64,000 nucleotides of DNA from Ornithinibacillus halotolerans (lineage in GTDB: Bacteria; Bacillota; Bacilli; Bacillales; Amphibacillaceae). Under the pieces are notes generated by a model that was given only the letters and a program-made list of their open reading frames with translations, ran no database searches and was not told the DNA's origin. Both the position numbers and the translations under genes were made by a program. The stretch covers positions 1 to 64,000 of the forward strand of contig NZ_BMEY01000011.1 of assembly GCF_014637405.1 (NCBI RefSeq), in the 5' to 3' direction. Shown piece by piece: positions 7,605-15,749 of this stretch (position 1 is the stretch's first letter; each line of letters begins with the position of its first letter).

Positions 7605-8999
7605 TTACCAAATAAATAAGTGTGCTATCATAATGAACACAGCACCTAATGCATATTGAATAAGAATAAGTGGCAGTGCCCATTTCACCCATTTTATCCA
7701 AGGGATTTTTGCGAGAGCAAGAGACGCCATAAGGACACCAGCTGTTGGTGTTAATATATTCGAAATTCCATCACCATATTGGAAAGCGAGAACTGCCGTT
7801 TGTCGACTAACACCAACCAAATCGCCAAGTGGTGCTAAAATCGGCATACTGATTGCTGCTTGACCACTTCCAGATGGGACAATAAAGTTTAATAGACTTT
7901 GCACACCGTACATTCCCATTGCAGAAAGGTATGTAGGAAGTTCTGCTACTAAGCTAGAAACATAGAAAAGTATTGTATCAATTGTATTCGAATCTTGTAA
8001 GATTACCAAAATACCGTAAGCAAATCCAACAATAAGTGCTCCCATAACCATTTCCTCACAACCTTTAACAAAGGCTTGAGCAATTTGGTTCATTCGCATT
8101 TTGGCAATGAATCCAACAATGATTCCCATGATAAGGAATAGAGATGCAATTTCTGTGACATACCATCCTTCTAGAATAACTCCTAATGCAAGTCCAATTA
8201 CTGTAAGCGCAAGAACAATTAGAATTGCTACTTGTCTTTTTGATAATGTTTGTTGCTTTGCGATACTCGTTTCTCGTTTCAAATCTTCTTCATACATTAA
8301 GCTTAGCTTCGGATTCTTTTTCACTTTTCTCGCGTAATTCATGACATATAGAATGGTAACTCCAACAAAGATAAACCAAAAGACAAACCGTACTCCCATA
8401 CCTGAGAACGTTGGCAAGCCGGCAATCCCTTGTGCAACTCCAACCGTAAATGGGTTCATAAATGCGGATCCAAACCCTGCATATACACCGGTTAAAATCA
8501 TTGCTGTTCCAGTAATGGAATCAAAGCCCATTCTAATAGCCAGTGGAATTGCGATTAAAATAAATGGAATAACTTCTTCTGCCATCCCCCAAGTTCCACC
8601 AGAAACAGCTAAAAATAGCATGACGACCGGAATAAGTAAAATTTCTTTTCCAGCTAACTTTTTCGTAAGCGAACCAAAAGCAGATTCAATTGTATTTGTC
8701 GCTTGTAAAATTCCAAAAGAACCGCCAACAATAAAGATAAAGAATATAATTGGTGCTGCATCTACCATTCCAGTATGTAGTGCATTAAATAAATCTAGCA
8801 AACCAGTTGGATTGGATTCAATGGATTCGTATGTACCATCAACAACTAAAGTACGTCCATTGGCATCGGTAACTCGCTCATATTGACCAGCAGGGACAAG
8901 ATATGTCACAGCAGCTGTTAAAACCATTAGAATAAATAAAATGACAAAACCATGGGGGAATTCAAATTTTTTCTGTTTTTTTACTGAAGTATTACTCAT
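7605..8999 (-). CDS. YfcC-family (DcuC-like) transporter under lysine riboswitch
   Basis: A 464-residue integral membrane protein with about 12-13 helices. The signatures YLVPAGQYER near the N-terminus, GGTWGMAEE, and MYGVQSLLNFIVPSGSGQAA near the C-terminus are typical of the YfcC/DcuC superfamily (C4-dicarboxylate anaerobic carrier fold, related to arginine/ornithine exchangers). The presence of a lysine riboswitch upstream suggests the cargo is lysine, a lysine derivative or a lysine-containing peptide; that is inference. I start at ATG 8997-8999, 7 bases after AAGGAT; a start three codons upstream overlaps that site. The frameshifted amidohydrolase follows. Confidence 0.82.
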   Translation of the reverse strand: MSNTSVKKQKKFEFPHGFVILFILMVLTAAVTYLVPAGQYERVTDANGRTLVVDGTYESIESNPTGLLDLFNALHTGMVDAAPIIFFIFIVGGSFGILQATNTIESAFGSLTKKLAGKEILLIPVVMLFLAVSGGTWGMAEEVIPFILIAIPLAIRMGFDSITGTAMILTGVYAGFGSAFMNPFTVGVAQGIAGLPTFSGMGVRFVFWFIFVGVTILYVMNYARKVKKNPKLSLMYEEDLKRETSIAKQQTLSKRQVAILIVLALTVIGLALGVILEGWYVTEIASLFLIMGIIVGFIAKMRMNQIAQAFVKGCEEMVMGALIVGFAYGILVILQDSNTIDTILFYVSSLVAELPTYLSAMGMYGVQSLLNFIVPSGSGQAAISMPILAPLGDLVGVSRQTAVLAFQYGDGISNILTPTAGVLMASLALAKIPWIKWVKWALPLILIQYALGAVFIMIAHLFIW

Positions 9000-9130
9000 G
9001 ATGCACATCCTTTTCTTTGATAATATTTAAAGGGTGTGCATGGGAAACGGAATGAATAGAGATGTAGTCATTGGGGAATTTGTAGTAAGGTCAATTTCAG
9101 CAAGCGACTTCTTATCGACCTAAACATACA

Positions 9131-9380
9131 AAAAAGCAATGATAGGAAAATAACCTACCATTGCTTTATACACAATTAACGTTATCCTCCATCCTGATCA
9201 GTAGTTCTCCATGCACAAAAAACATTGCATGACAGTGTGCCTCTTATTCAGCAGACACCCCAGCGGATAATAGACTTGACTTCTATTACGCTTCGGCAAA
9301 TAACCCTTTCAGCAATCCTCATCGATGTCATACTCCGATTGCTTACTCTTCTTATTCGCACCTCTACCTCATCGAATGAC
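9131..9380 (-). ncRNA. Lysine riboswitch (L-box) with terminator
   Basis: On the minus strand the leader reads GATGAGGTAGAGGTGCG, then AAGAGTAA, GAAAGGGTTATTTGCCGAAGCG and CCGCTGGGGTGTC, the conserved blocks of the lysine aptamer in the right order (about 9215-9380). An expression-platform terminator follows: AAAGCAATG (9133-9141) pairs with CATTGCTTT (9159-9167) and runs into TTTTTT. The YfcC-family transporter gene starts about 130 bases downstream, so lysine should switch its transcription off. Confidence 0.92.
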
Positions 9381-9447
9381 AAGGTTCATATGAAATTATC
9401 TACTATACTAGCATAAAAAATAATGAACAGACAAGTAAAAAGAATTG

Positions 9448-9462
9448 GGGGGACAGTCCCCC
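9448..9462. repeat. GGGGGACAGTCCCCC palindrome
   Basis: A 15-base near-perfect palindrome (odd centre) lies 8 bases past the stop of ric. The same core recurs inside dctP at 16340-16352. It resembles a second small REP-like family placed directly after a stop codon. Confidence 0.5.
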
Positions 9463-9470
9463 TTTTAAAT

Positions 9471-10160
9471 CTACAATCTTTTGAATAAGATGTTATTTTC
9501 TAAATGGATATGTTGGAATGTATCTTCTTCTAGTTCTGCAAGTCTTGCATAAGTTATACGGTATGCTCCACACGCATCAATCGGTGGGATAAAGTCTCCA
9601 GTAATCTTTCGCATTTCTTTTAACATGTTCCCAACACCATCATGGTCATCTTCTAGGCCACCATTAGCAATACGGATTCGCTCTAATAATTCTTCGCTAG
9701 GGTTAATCTCGTATTCTTTCATTAATGGAAAGACTTCATTTTCTTCTTTAATCGTATGCTCTTCCATTTCCACCTTGAAGTCATTGTATATACGGTATAA
9801 TTCTTTTAATTCTGGGTGGGTCCCACCATGTCTAGAATAAACCTTTGTCACAAACTGGCCAAGTGCTGGTAGTTCTTCCATTAAAGGAGCATGATATGTG
9901 TGTCTAATATGATCAATAATGTCAGATAAAGATTTTGCATCCCAATCGACAACTTCATGATCTTCCTTGCTCCATTCTTCATAGCTAGCATTTAATTCGT
10001 CTAAAACGACTTGAGGTTCCAAGTCCTTCTCTGCAAAGCTTTCTTGTAATGGACGATTTCCCCCACAACAAAAATCAATTCGGTACTTTTTAAATAAATC
10101 ACTCGATTTTGGGAAAACCTTCACAATATTTGCTGGTGTATGTTCAACAGTAAATTTCAC
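9471..10160 (-). CDS. ric: Iron-sulfur cluster repair di-iron protein Ric/ScdA
   Basis: The 229-residue protein has the N-terminal ScdA_N domain with the CCGG motif (IDFCCGGNRPL, residues 30-40) and a C-terminal hemerythrin-like four-helix bundle. Di-iron ligands are seen in HIRHTYHAPL, EEHTIKEENEVFPLM, LEDDHDG and QHIHLENNILF. The family restores iron-sulfur clusters damaged by nitric oxide or oxidants. The GTG start follows GGAGGG by a normal distance. It is monocistronic. A GGGGGACAGTCCCCC palindrome follows its stop. Confidence 0.93.
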   Translation of the reverse strand: MKFTVEHTPANIVKVFPKSSDLFKKYRIDFCCGGNRPLQESFAEKDLEPQVVLDELNASYEEWSKEDHEVVDWDAKSLSDIIDHIRHTYHAPLMEELPALGQFVTKVYSRHGGTHPELKELYRIYNDFKVEMEEHTIKEENEVFPLMKEYEINPSEELLERIRIANGGLEDDHDGVGNMLKEMRKITGDFIPPIDACGAYRITYARLAELEEDTFQHIHLENNILFKRL

Positions 10161-10231
10161 TTAAATCCCTCCAATTGATTACTTACCTTCATTGTATTGG
10201 ATATAAATGAAACTTACTGTGACAGAAATCA

Positions 10232-10693
10232 CTATCTTACGTTATTGCCCGAGTACCTTTTTCTAGTAAATATATGTAATAGGGCGCAATAGACTCCTAT
10301 ACCGACCAATGCTCCTGCACTATCTAATAAGACATCGGTCACCTGAGGCCCTCGACCTGGAATAAACGCTTGGTGAACTTCATCAGAAATAGCGTACAAA
10401 ACCGAAATGATGAACGCTGGGATAATACTTTTCTTAACAGTAACTTGAAAACAACGAAATGCATTCATCAGTAATATAGCAAGCATGAAATATACAGAGA
10501 AGTGAGCTAGCTTTCTAATAAATAAACCAGTGATGATATCTTCCGCCCCAGGAATGACGACATGCAACATTCCAATTAACATGGCAGTTATCCCATCACT
10601 TAATTCACCAGATTGCTCACCCGGCTGATGGGAAAAGAAAAATATTAACGCCATCCAGAAGATAACGATTATGATAGAAAATACTTTTTTCAT
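10232..10693 (-). CDS. VanZ-family membrane protein
   Basis: A 153-residue protein with four membrane helices. The VanZ family signatures are present: FFFSHQPGEQS after the first helix, RKLAHFSVYFMLAILL, and the ISDEVHQAFIPGRGPQVTDVLLDSAGALVG segment read as separate conserved blocks. VanZ was named for low-level teicoplanin resistance in enterococci, but most Bacillaceae paralogues have no known role. It may bind a lipid or envelope component. A second, more divergent VanZ-like gene is at 52149-52649. Confidence 0.85.
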   Translation of the reverse strand: MKKVFSIIIVIFWMALIFFFSHQPGEQSGELSDGITAMLIGMLHVVIPGAEDIITGLFIRKLAHFSVYFMLAILLMNAFRCFQVTVKKSIIPAFIISVLYAISDEVHQAFIPGRGPQVTDVLLDSAGALVGIGVYCALLHIFTRKRYSGNNVR

Positions 10694-10860
10694 GTAACAA
10701 CTTCCTTCCTGTCAATTCTATCATTATAAATTAGTCCGACTCGATTGTTCCACTATTTCTATTTAAATAACCAATTAGCCTCATTACATAGTGACAGTAC
10801 TTGGATTGCAAAGTATAATAAATTAAGATAATTATCATAATAGAGAAAGTTAGGGAACGT

Positions 10861-11319
10861 ATGAAAGAGAAACTATTATTCCGCTTAGAAGAATTTATTG
10901 AAGCACCAATCGAAGTTGTTTTTGATTATTTAGATGATGATGAGAAAATCAAGTATTGGAATGATTATTTCATAGAGAACATCTATGAGAAGGGACAGAA
11001 AACAAACGAAGTTGGCGAGAGATTTACGTCGGTTCAACAGTTTGAAAAGAAAGTGGTTAAAGTAGACATTGAATTGCTTGAGTACGAAGCTCCTCACAAG
11101 ATAGTAATGGTAGGATATTCTAAAGAAGGTCAAGCATACACTCGTTATTATTTAGGTAGTGAAGATAATGGAACACGACTAGTCATGGAATCATCAATTA
11201 TCCCAAGCAATCTTTATCACTCTATAATAACTACTTTGTTTGGTAGACTTGGAAAGTTTATTTATAAAGATCAAGTGATTAAATTAAAGGACTATTTAGA
11301 AGTTAGAGATTGGAGTTAG
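10861..11319 (+). CDS. SRPBCC (START/Bet v1-like) protein
   Basis: This 152-residue soluble protein opens with the LEEFIEAPIEVVFDYLDDDEKIKYWNDYF-type pattern in which a beta strand and an 'AP-x-x-VF-x-Y/F-L' helix mark the SRPBCC fold. A central GERFTSVQQF block and a C-terminal amphipathic helix complete it. The fold makes a cavity for a hydrophobic ligand; the ligand is unknown. The start ATG at 10861 has only a weak ribosome binding site (AGGGA). A bidirectional terminator follows. Confidence 0.7.
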   Translation: MKEKLLFRLEEFIEAPIEVVFDYLDDDEKIKYWNDYFIENIYEKGQKTNEVGERFTSVQQFEKKVVKVDIELLEYEAPHKIVMVGYSKEGQAYTRYYLGSEDNGTRLVMESSIIPSNLYHSIITTLFGRLGKFIYKDQVIKLKDYLEVRDWS

Positions 11320-11332
11320 TATAAGCAGAGAA

Positions 11333-11367
11333 AATCCCCACTACGATTTACGCGCATAGTGGGGATT
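11333..11367. terminator. Bidirectional terminator
   Basis: AATCCCCACTA (11333-11343) pairs with TAGTGGGGATT (11357-11367). It serves the convergent SRPBCC and DUF4230 genes and overlaps the stop codon of the latter. Confidence 0.75.
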
Positions 11368-12118
11368 ATTCATTTACCATCGTTATCTCTAACGTATATC
11401 CCATCGTACTAAAGAACTCTTGTAGGACTTTCTTGGCATTGTTCTCAGCTGTTTCATACAAACCTACTTCTATCGCTTCTTCTGCAGCTTGTTTTTGTGC
11501 TTCTGCTACAAGGTCATATCCTTCTACCCATTTAACTTCACCTCGGAATAATCCTTCGTCAGAGAAGGTCTGTACATCATCCATATAAATAACTGGTTCT
11601 TCGATAATTGTTGCATGTGGTATTGATAATTTGATTACCTTTTGTTGTTCATCCACCTTTATATCTTCTTCGCTCAACGCTTTTAAATCAATCCCAGCAA
11701 TAACAGTTGCTGGAACGATGACTAAAATTTCTCGTTTTGAGCCAGGAAAATTAAAGGAGATTTCTTTTCCAAATAATTTATTATCCTCTTGTTCAATTAC
11801 GATTTTTAAATGTGCTTGAGCTGTTGCTAGTGTTGCTAAATCTTGTACTTGCTCCACGTAGCTAGTTGTCTCTTTTTTAAATGTACTTCCAGAGAATGCC
11901 CATACACTGCCAGCTACGATTACACCAAGAAGGAGAATAACTAATAATAATTTTACACCCCAAAAACGGAAAAATAATTTAAATAACTTACGAGAAGCAC
12001 TAGAGCTTTTCACTTTCTTTTGCCCCAATGCTAGAGTAGCTGCACTTTCTGCTTGTCCTTTTTTCATTTCTTGCAGTAGCTGCTCTAATTCTTTTAATGT
12101 ATCATCTTTTTTCCTCAT
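11366..12118 (-). CDS. DUF4230 membrane-anchored protein
   Basis: The 250-residue protein has a charged N-terminal cytoplasmic segment (DTLKELEQLLQEMKKGQ), one membrane helix near residues 53-73, and an extracytoplasmic DUF4230 domain with the conserved blocks VQDLATLATAQAHLKIVIEQ, VIVPATVIAGIDL and the C-terminal AENNAKKVLQEFFSTMGYTLEI. The function of the family is unknown. The start follows AAAGGTGAT. It is monocistronic and converges on the SRPBCC gene. Confidence 0.85.
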   Translation of the reverse strand: MRKKDDTLKELEQLLQEMKKGQAESAATLALGQKKVKSSSASRKLFKLFFRFWGVKLLLVILLLGVIVAGSVWAFSGSTFKKETTSYVEQVQDLATLATAQAHLKIVIEQEDNKLFGKEISFNFPGSKREILVIVPATVIAGIDLKALSEEDIKVDEQQKVIKLSIPHATIIEEPVIYMDDVQTFSDEGLFRGEVKWVEGYDLVAEAQKQAAEEAIEVGLYETAENNAKKVLQEFFSTMGYTLEITMVNE

Positions 12119-12220
12119 AACATCACCTTTTAGTTAAGCATAATAAAACATCTAACATATCGTACTATATATCTATCATCTTGTCTCCTAATTCTTTTAA
12201 GAAGATAAATAGGGATGAAA

Positions 12221-12249
12221 AGGACGAACCACACTTCTCGGTTCGTCCT
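12221..12249 (-). terminator. Terminator of the DAACS transporter gene
   Basis: AGGACGAACC (12221-12230) pairs with GGTTCGTCCT (12240-12249), just past the stop of the transporter gene at 12267. Confidence 0.75.
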
Positions 12250-12266
12250 CTGCTTAAAGCTCTCTA

Positions 12267-13544
12267 CTAATTTACTTCTGCCGTAACCGTTTCTGAAGTT
12301 ACGACTTTTTCTACAGGAGGATTAAACAGTCCTTCCCATTTTGCTATGACAAGAGCAGCTAATGAATTTCCGACAACATTCACTGCCGTACGTCCCATAT
12401 CTAGAATACGATCAATCCCAGCGATAAAAGCAAGACCTTCTGCTGGTAAGCCAATCGTACTAAATGTTGCTAATAGTACAACGAAGGACACTCCAGGTAC
12501 TCCTGCCATTCCTTTCGATGTTACCATTAACACAAGCATAAGCGTAATTTGCTGTACAATCGATAATTCAATTCCATACATTTGGGCAATGAAAATAGAA
12601 GCAACTGCTTGATAAAGAACTGAACCGTCCAGATTGAACGAATATCCGGTCGGAATAACAAATGTTGCAACATGCTTTGGACTACCTGCTTTTTCCATTT
12701 TATCCATAATTCTTGGTAGAACCGTTTCGGAACTTGCCGTAGAAAATGCAAGTAATAATTCTTCTTTAATCATTTTCAATAGTTTAAAGATATTAACTCC
12801 AATAAATTTCGCCATTAATCCTAACACAACAATGACGAAGAAAATCATTGTTCCGTATACAGTGATTGTTAATTTACCTAGTGGAACAAGGGAAGCAAAA
12901 CCATACTTAGAAATCGTTACGCCAATCAATGCAAAGACACCAACCGGTGCATATTTCATAAATAAGTTTGTGACGTAAAACATCGCATTGGCTACACCTT
13001 CGAAGACCCGCAGAACAGGTTTACCTTTTTCACCAATGGCAGCAACTCCTAGGCCAAATACGACGGAGAAGAATATAATGGCAAGCATATCCCCTTCTAC
13101 CATTGCTTGTACTGGATTTGTCGGTACAATGTGCAAGAGCGTATCTGTTATCGACTTACCTTCCTGATCTTCAGATGTTTGTACATAGCCTGAAATATCA
13201 CTCTGTTCTAGCTTGTCCATATTTAAGCCAGCACCAGGCTGGAATATATTAGCGGATATTAATCCAATTGCGATTGCTACAAGTGTCATAACAATAAAAT
13301 AAGTGAGTGATTTCGCACCTAATTTACCAACAGACTTTAAATCCCCTACACCAGCAACAGCCACAATAATACTAGATAAAACGATAGGTACAACAATCAT
13401 TTTAATCAGTCGAATAAATAAATCACCAAATGGTTGTAAAATACTTTGTGCCGTTTCACTTCCGTAGAATACCCCACCAATAATGATTCCTAGAATTAAA
13501 CCGATAAAAATTTGGCTAGCTAAACTTAATTTAAATTTTTTCAT
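12267..13544 (-). CDS. Dicarboxylate/amino acid:cation symporter (DAACS, GltP/GltT type)
   Basis: A 425-residue member of the glutamate/aspartate symporter family. Family signatures include FIRLIKMIVVPIVLSSII (helix 2), the serine-rich AFSTASSETVLPRIM of hairpin loop 1, the helix 7 sequence PTGYSFNLDGS, hairpin loop 2 SKGMAGVPG, and GIDRILDMGRTAVNVVGN in helix 8, which binds the substrate amino and side-chain groups. It couples uptake of glutamate, aspartate or C4-dicarboxylates to sodium or protons. The start follows AGGGTGA. It stands alone with its own terminator. Confidence 0.92.
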   Translation of the reverse strand: MKKFKLSLASQIFIGLILGIIIGGVFYGSETAQSILQPFGDLFIRLIKMIVVPIVLSSIIVAVAGVGDLKSVGKLGAKSLTYFIVMTLVAIAIGLISANIFQPGAGLNMDKLEQSDISGYVQTSEDQEGKSITDTLLHIVPTNPVQAMVEGDMLAIIFFSVVFGLGVAAIGEKGKPVLRVFEGVANAMFYVTNLFMKYAPVGVFALIGVTISKYGFASLVPLGKLTITVYGTMIFFVIVVLGLMAKFIGVNIFKLLKMIKEELLLAFSTASSETVLPRIMDKMEKAGSPKHVATFVIPTGYSFNLDGSVLYQAVASIFIAQMYGIELSIVQQITLMLVLMVTSKGMAGVPGVSFVVLLATFSTIGLPAEGLAFIAGIDRILDMGRTAVNVVGNSLAALVIAKWEGLFNPPVEKVVTSETVTAEVN

Positions 13545-13904
13545 CTATTCACCCTACCTTCTAAGTTGTAAGTTGATCCGTATGTCCATAGGCAAGGAAA
13601 AACTATTAAGATACTTCTTATGAGCTGTGTATATTTAAATATCTTCGATTCATGATAAATTAACGACGATGAGGAATTTGAAAGAAAAGTTGTTGGTTAT
13701 CGTAGCAATACGTTTATCTAGTCTATATACTAGATTGCAAGTTAATATGTGAAGGATAGAACAATCACTAGTTTATTTTACACTACAATATTATTTTTTG
13801 TAAATAGTGAACTCTATCACAAGTATGTGTAGAGTAAAGGAGATTACTTTCAAAAGAGGCCCGGAACCAGAAAAAAACTAGCATTTTTTTACACTCATAA
13901 AAAA
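13545..13904. other. Intergenic region upstream of the DAACS gene
   Basis: No gene is visible in these 360 bases. A dyad with arms ATCTAGT and ACTAGAT (13716-13735) and an AT-rich stretch lie where the transporter promoter is expected. An AAAGGAG at about 13838 has no usable start after it. Confidence 0.4.
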
Positions 13905-13934
13905 ATGAAGCGTAGGTATTGTTCTACGCTTCAT
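13905..13934 (-). terminator. Terminator of the TRAP operon
   Basis: ATGAAGCGTAG (13905-13915) pairs with CTACGCTTCAT (13924-13934). The right arm overlaps the stop of the large permease gene. On the minus strand a T-rich tract follows (CATTTTTTTATG). Confidence 0.8.
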
Positions 13935-15232
13935 CGCATCAATTCCGGTAAAAACGTAACAATTTCTGGGAATATGACAATAAGTATTAAACATAGTACC
14001 ATCATGGCTAACATCGGGATAACACCTTTAAATATTCGTTGTGTCGGTACATCCTTTGCTACCCCACTGATAATGTATACACTCAATCCCATTGGTGGGG
14101 TTAGTAATCCAATATTCATGACTAATATCATGACAACTCCAAACCAGACTCCATCAAAACCGAGCATGGTTATCAACGGATAGACGACAGGTAGTGTTAA
14201 TACAAAGATTGCAATTCCTTCTAAAAACAATCCTAAGATTAAATATACGAATAAAATAATCACCATAATCCAAATCGCTGGTAAAGCAAGACCCGATACC
14301 AACTGAGTGATTTTCACTGGAATCGTACTAAGGGCAAGAAACTTACTAAAAATATCTGCCCCAATGATGATAAAGAAAATGGCTGCGGTTAATCTAGTTG
14401 TTTCACTTAGTGATTGTTGAAAATCTTTCCAACTTAATCGCCTCGTAATAATCGTTAATATAAAAGCGCCAAAAGCTCCTACTCCACCCGCTTCTGTCGG
14501 TGTAAAATATCCAAAATATATTCCACCAATACTAAGTGCAAATAACAATACAAACGGCCAAACATATGTTAATGATCTTAGTTTGATTGATAATGGTTTT
14601 TTTTGAGTTACGGGTGCAATGCCTGGCTTTCTTCGCACTAAAAAATAAATAGCAAGCATAAACAACACCATCTGAAGAATACCAGGAAGAATCCCTGCAA
14701 TAAGCAGTTTTCCAATTGGTTCCATCGTTAAAATCCCATACAAGACTAGAATAACACTAGGTGGGATTAGGATCCCTAACGTCCCACCTGCTGCAACACT
14801 CGACGTAGAAAGGGCATCATCATAGTTATATTTTTTCATTTCCGGAAGAGAGATTCTGGCCATCGTTGCTGTCGTTGCATTGACCGATCCTGAAATAGCT
14901 GAAAATAACGCACTTGTACCAATCGTCGTCATTGCAAGACCACCTCGAATATGTCCAATCCACGCATCAACAGCAGTATATAAATCCCTTCCAAAGCCAC
15001 TATAGGAGAGGAACATCCCCATTAAGATAAATAAAGGTATGACACTTAAACTGTAGGAGCTAGCAGTGGAAAACGGTGTTGTTCCTAATTGTACGAAGGC
15101 AGCGTCCCACCCACGGATCCATGCTAATCCAACAGTCCCAACGACAATAAGTGAGACAGCCACTGGAACACGAAGCATAAACAACAACAACAGGGCTATT
15201 ATCCCAATAACTCCAATCATTTCTGGGCTCAT
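13931..15232 (-). CDS. dctM: TRAP transporter large permease (DctM)
   Basis: A 433-residue protein with about 12 membrane helices. It shows the DctM patterns: FILMGMFLSYSGFGRDLYTA, SALFSAISGSVNATTATM, and the GGTLGILIPPSVILVLYGILT segment read in blocks, plus LTLPVVYPLITMLGFDGVWFGV and LLTPPMGLSVYIISG near the end. It forms the elevator-type transport subunit of a tripartite sodium-driven organic acid importer. Its start overlaps the stop of the small permease gene (ATGA-type, 4 bases), so the two are translationally coupled. Confidence 0.93.
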   Translation of the reverse strand: MSPEMIGVIGIIALLLLFMLRVPVAVSLIVVGTVGLAWIRGWDAAFVQLGTTPFSTASSYSLSVIPLFILMGMFLSYSGFGRDLYTAVDAWIGHIRGGLAMTTIGTSALFSAISGSVNATTATMARISLPEMKKYNYDDALSTSSVAAGGTLGILIPPSVILVLYGILTMEPIGKLLIAGILPGILQMVLFMLAIYFLVRRKPGIAPVTQKKPLSIKLRSLTYVWPFVLLFALSIGGIYFGYFTPTEAGGVGAFGAFILTIITRRLSWKDFQQSLSETTRLTAAIFFIIIGADIFSKFLALSTIPVKITQLVSGLALPAIWIMVIILFVYLILGLFLEGIAIFVLTLPVVYPLITMLGFDGVWFGVVMILVMNIGLLTPPMGLSVYIISGVAKDVPTQRIFKGVIPMLAMMVLCLILIVIFPEIVTFLPELMR

Positions 15233-15738
15233 TTCTCACTCACCGCCAATCGGAAATAGGTAATCGCTTTGAAAACGGATGTTAGCATGAATATAAGGAG
15301 TGTAAAGGATATAATAAATAAAAATGGATAAACAGGTAGACCTAAATCCGTTGTGGTAGAATTTCGCTCCATCATACGAAGTCCATTTTCAAAAATATGA
15401 TTAGACATTAAAAGCAATACAACTGTAATGACAATCTCAATACTACCGAAAAGGAACTTTCTAACTCTTTCTGAGAAGTGATCAACTAAAAAATCTATTT
15501 TTATATGGTCACCAACTCGATGGGTAATAGCCAATGCTAAAAATACAAGTAGCGCTGAACTAAGTTCCGTCATTTCATAAGTTCCTTTTAACGGACTTTT
15601 AAAGAGATTTCTACCAATTACATCGAAAGTAATAATGGCCATCATAAACAAAAGTACTCCATTTGCTAATACTTGTTGAATATCCACTATTTTATTTAAT
15701 ATTTTTTCTGGTTTTGAATATTGCTCAGACATTAGCAT
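15229..15738 (-). CDS. dctQ: TRAP transporter small permease (DctQ)
   Basis: The 169-residue protein has four membrane helices and the DctQ signature around FDVIGRNLFKSPLKGTYEMTEL, followed by HRVGDHIKIDFLVDHF. It partners the large permease. Two ATG codons (15736-15738 and 15730-15732) follow AGGAG at 4 and 10 bases; either could initiate. It overlaps dctM by 4 bases and follows dctP by 11 bases. Confidence 0.9.
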   Translation of the reverse strand: MLMSEQYSKPEKILNKIVDIQQVLANGVLLFMMAIITFDVIGRNLFKSPLKGTYEMTELSSALLVFLALAITHRVGDHIKIDFLVDHFSERVRKFLFGSIEIVITVVLLLMSNHIFENGLRMMERNSTTTDLGLPVYPFLFIISFTLLIFMLTSVFKAITYFRLAVSEK

Positions 15739-15749
15739 GTCACTCCTAC

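Noticed and set aside
7434-7619. Plus-strand frames across the palindromic repeat element
   Set aside because: Open frames such as that at 7434-7619 arise from the repeat's GC-rich core; there is no ribosome binding site or recognisable protein.
8341-8886. 181-codon plus-strand frame opposite the YfcC-family gene
   Set aside because: It is antisense to a clear membrane protein, is rich in Pro/Ile/Thr as expected for the complement of hydrophobic codons, and has no ribosome binding site.
9225-9416. 63-codon plus-strand frame
   Set aside because: It lies wholly opposite the lysine riboswitch, which explains the conservation-like sequence.
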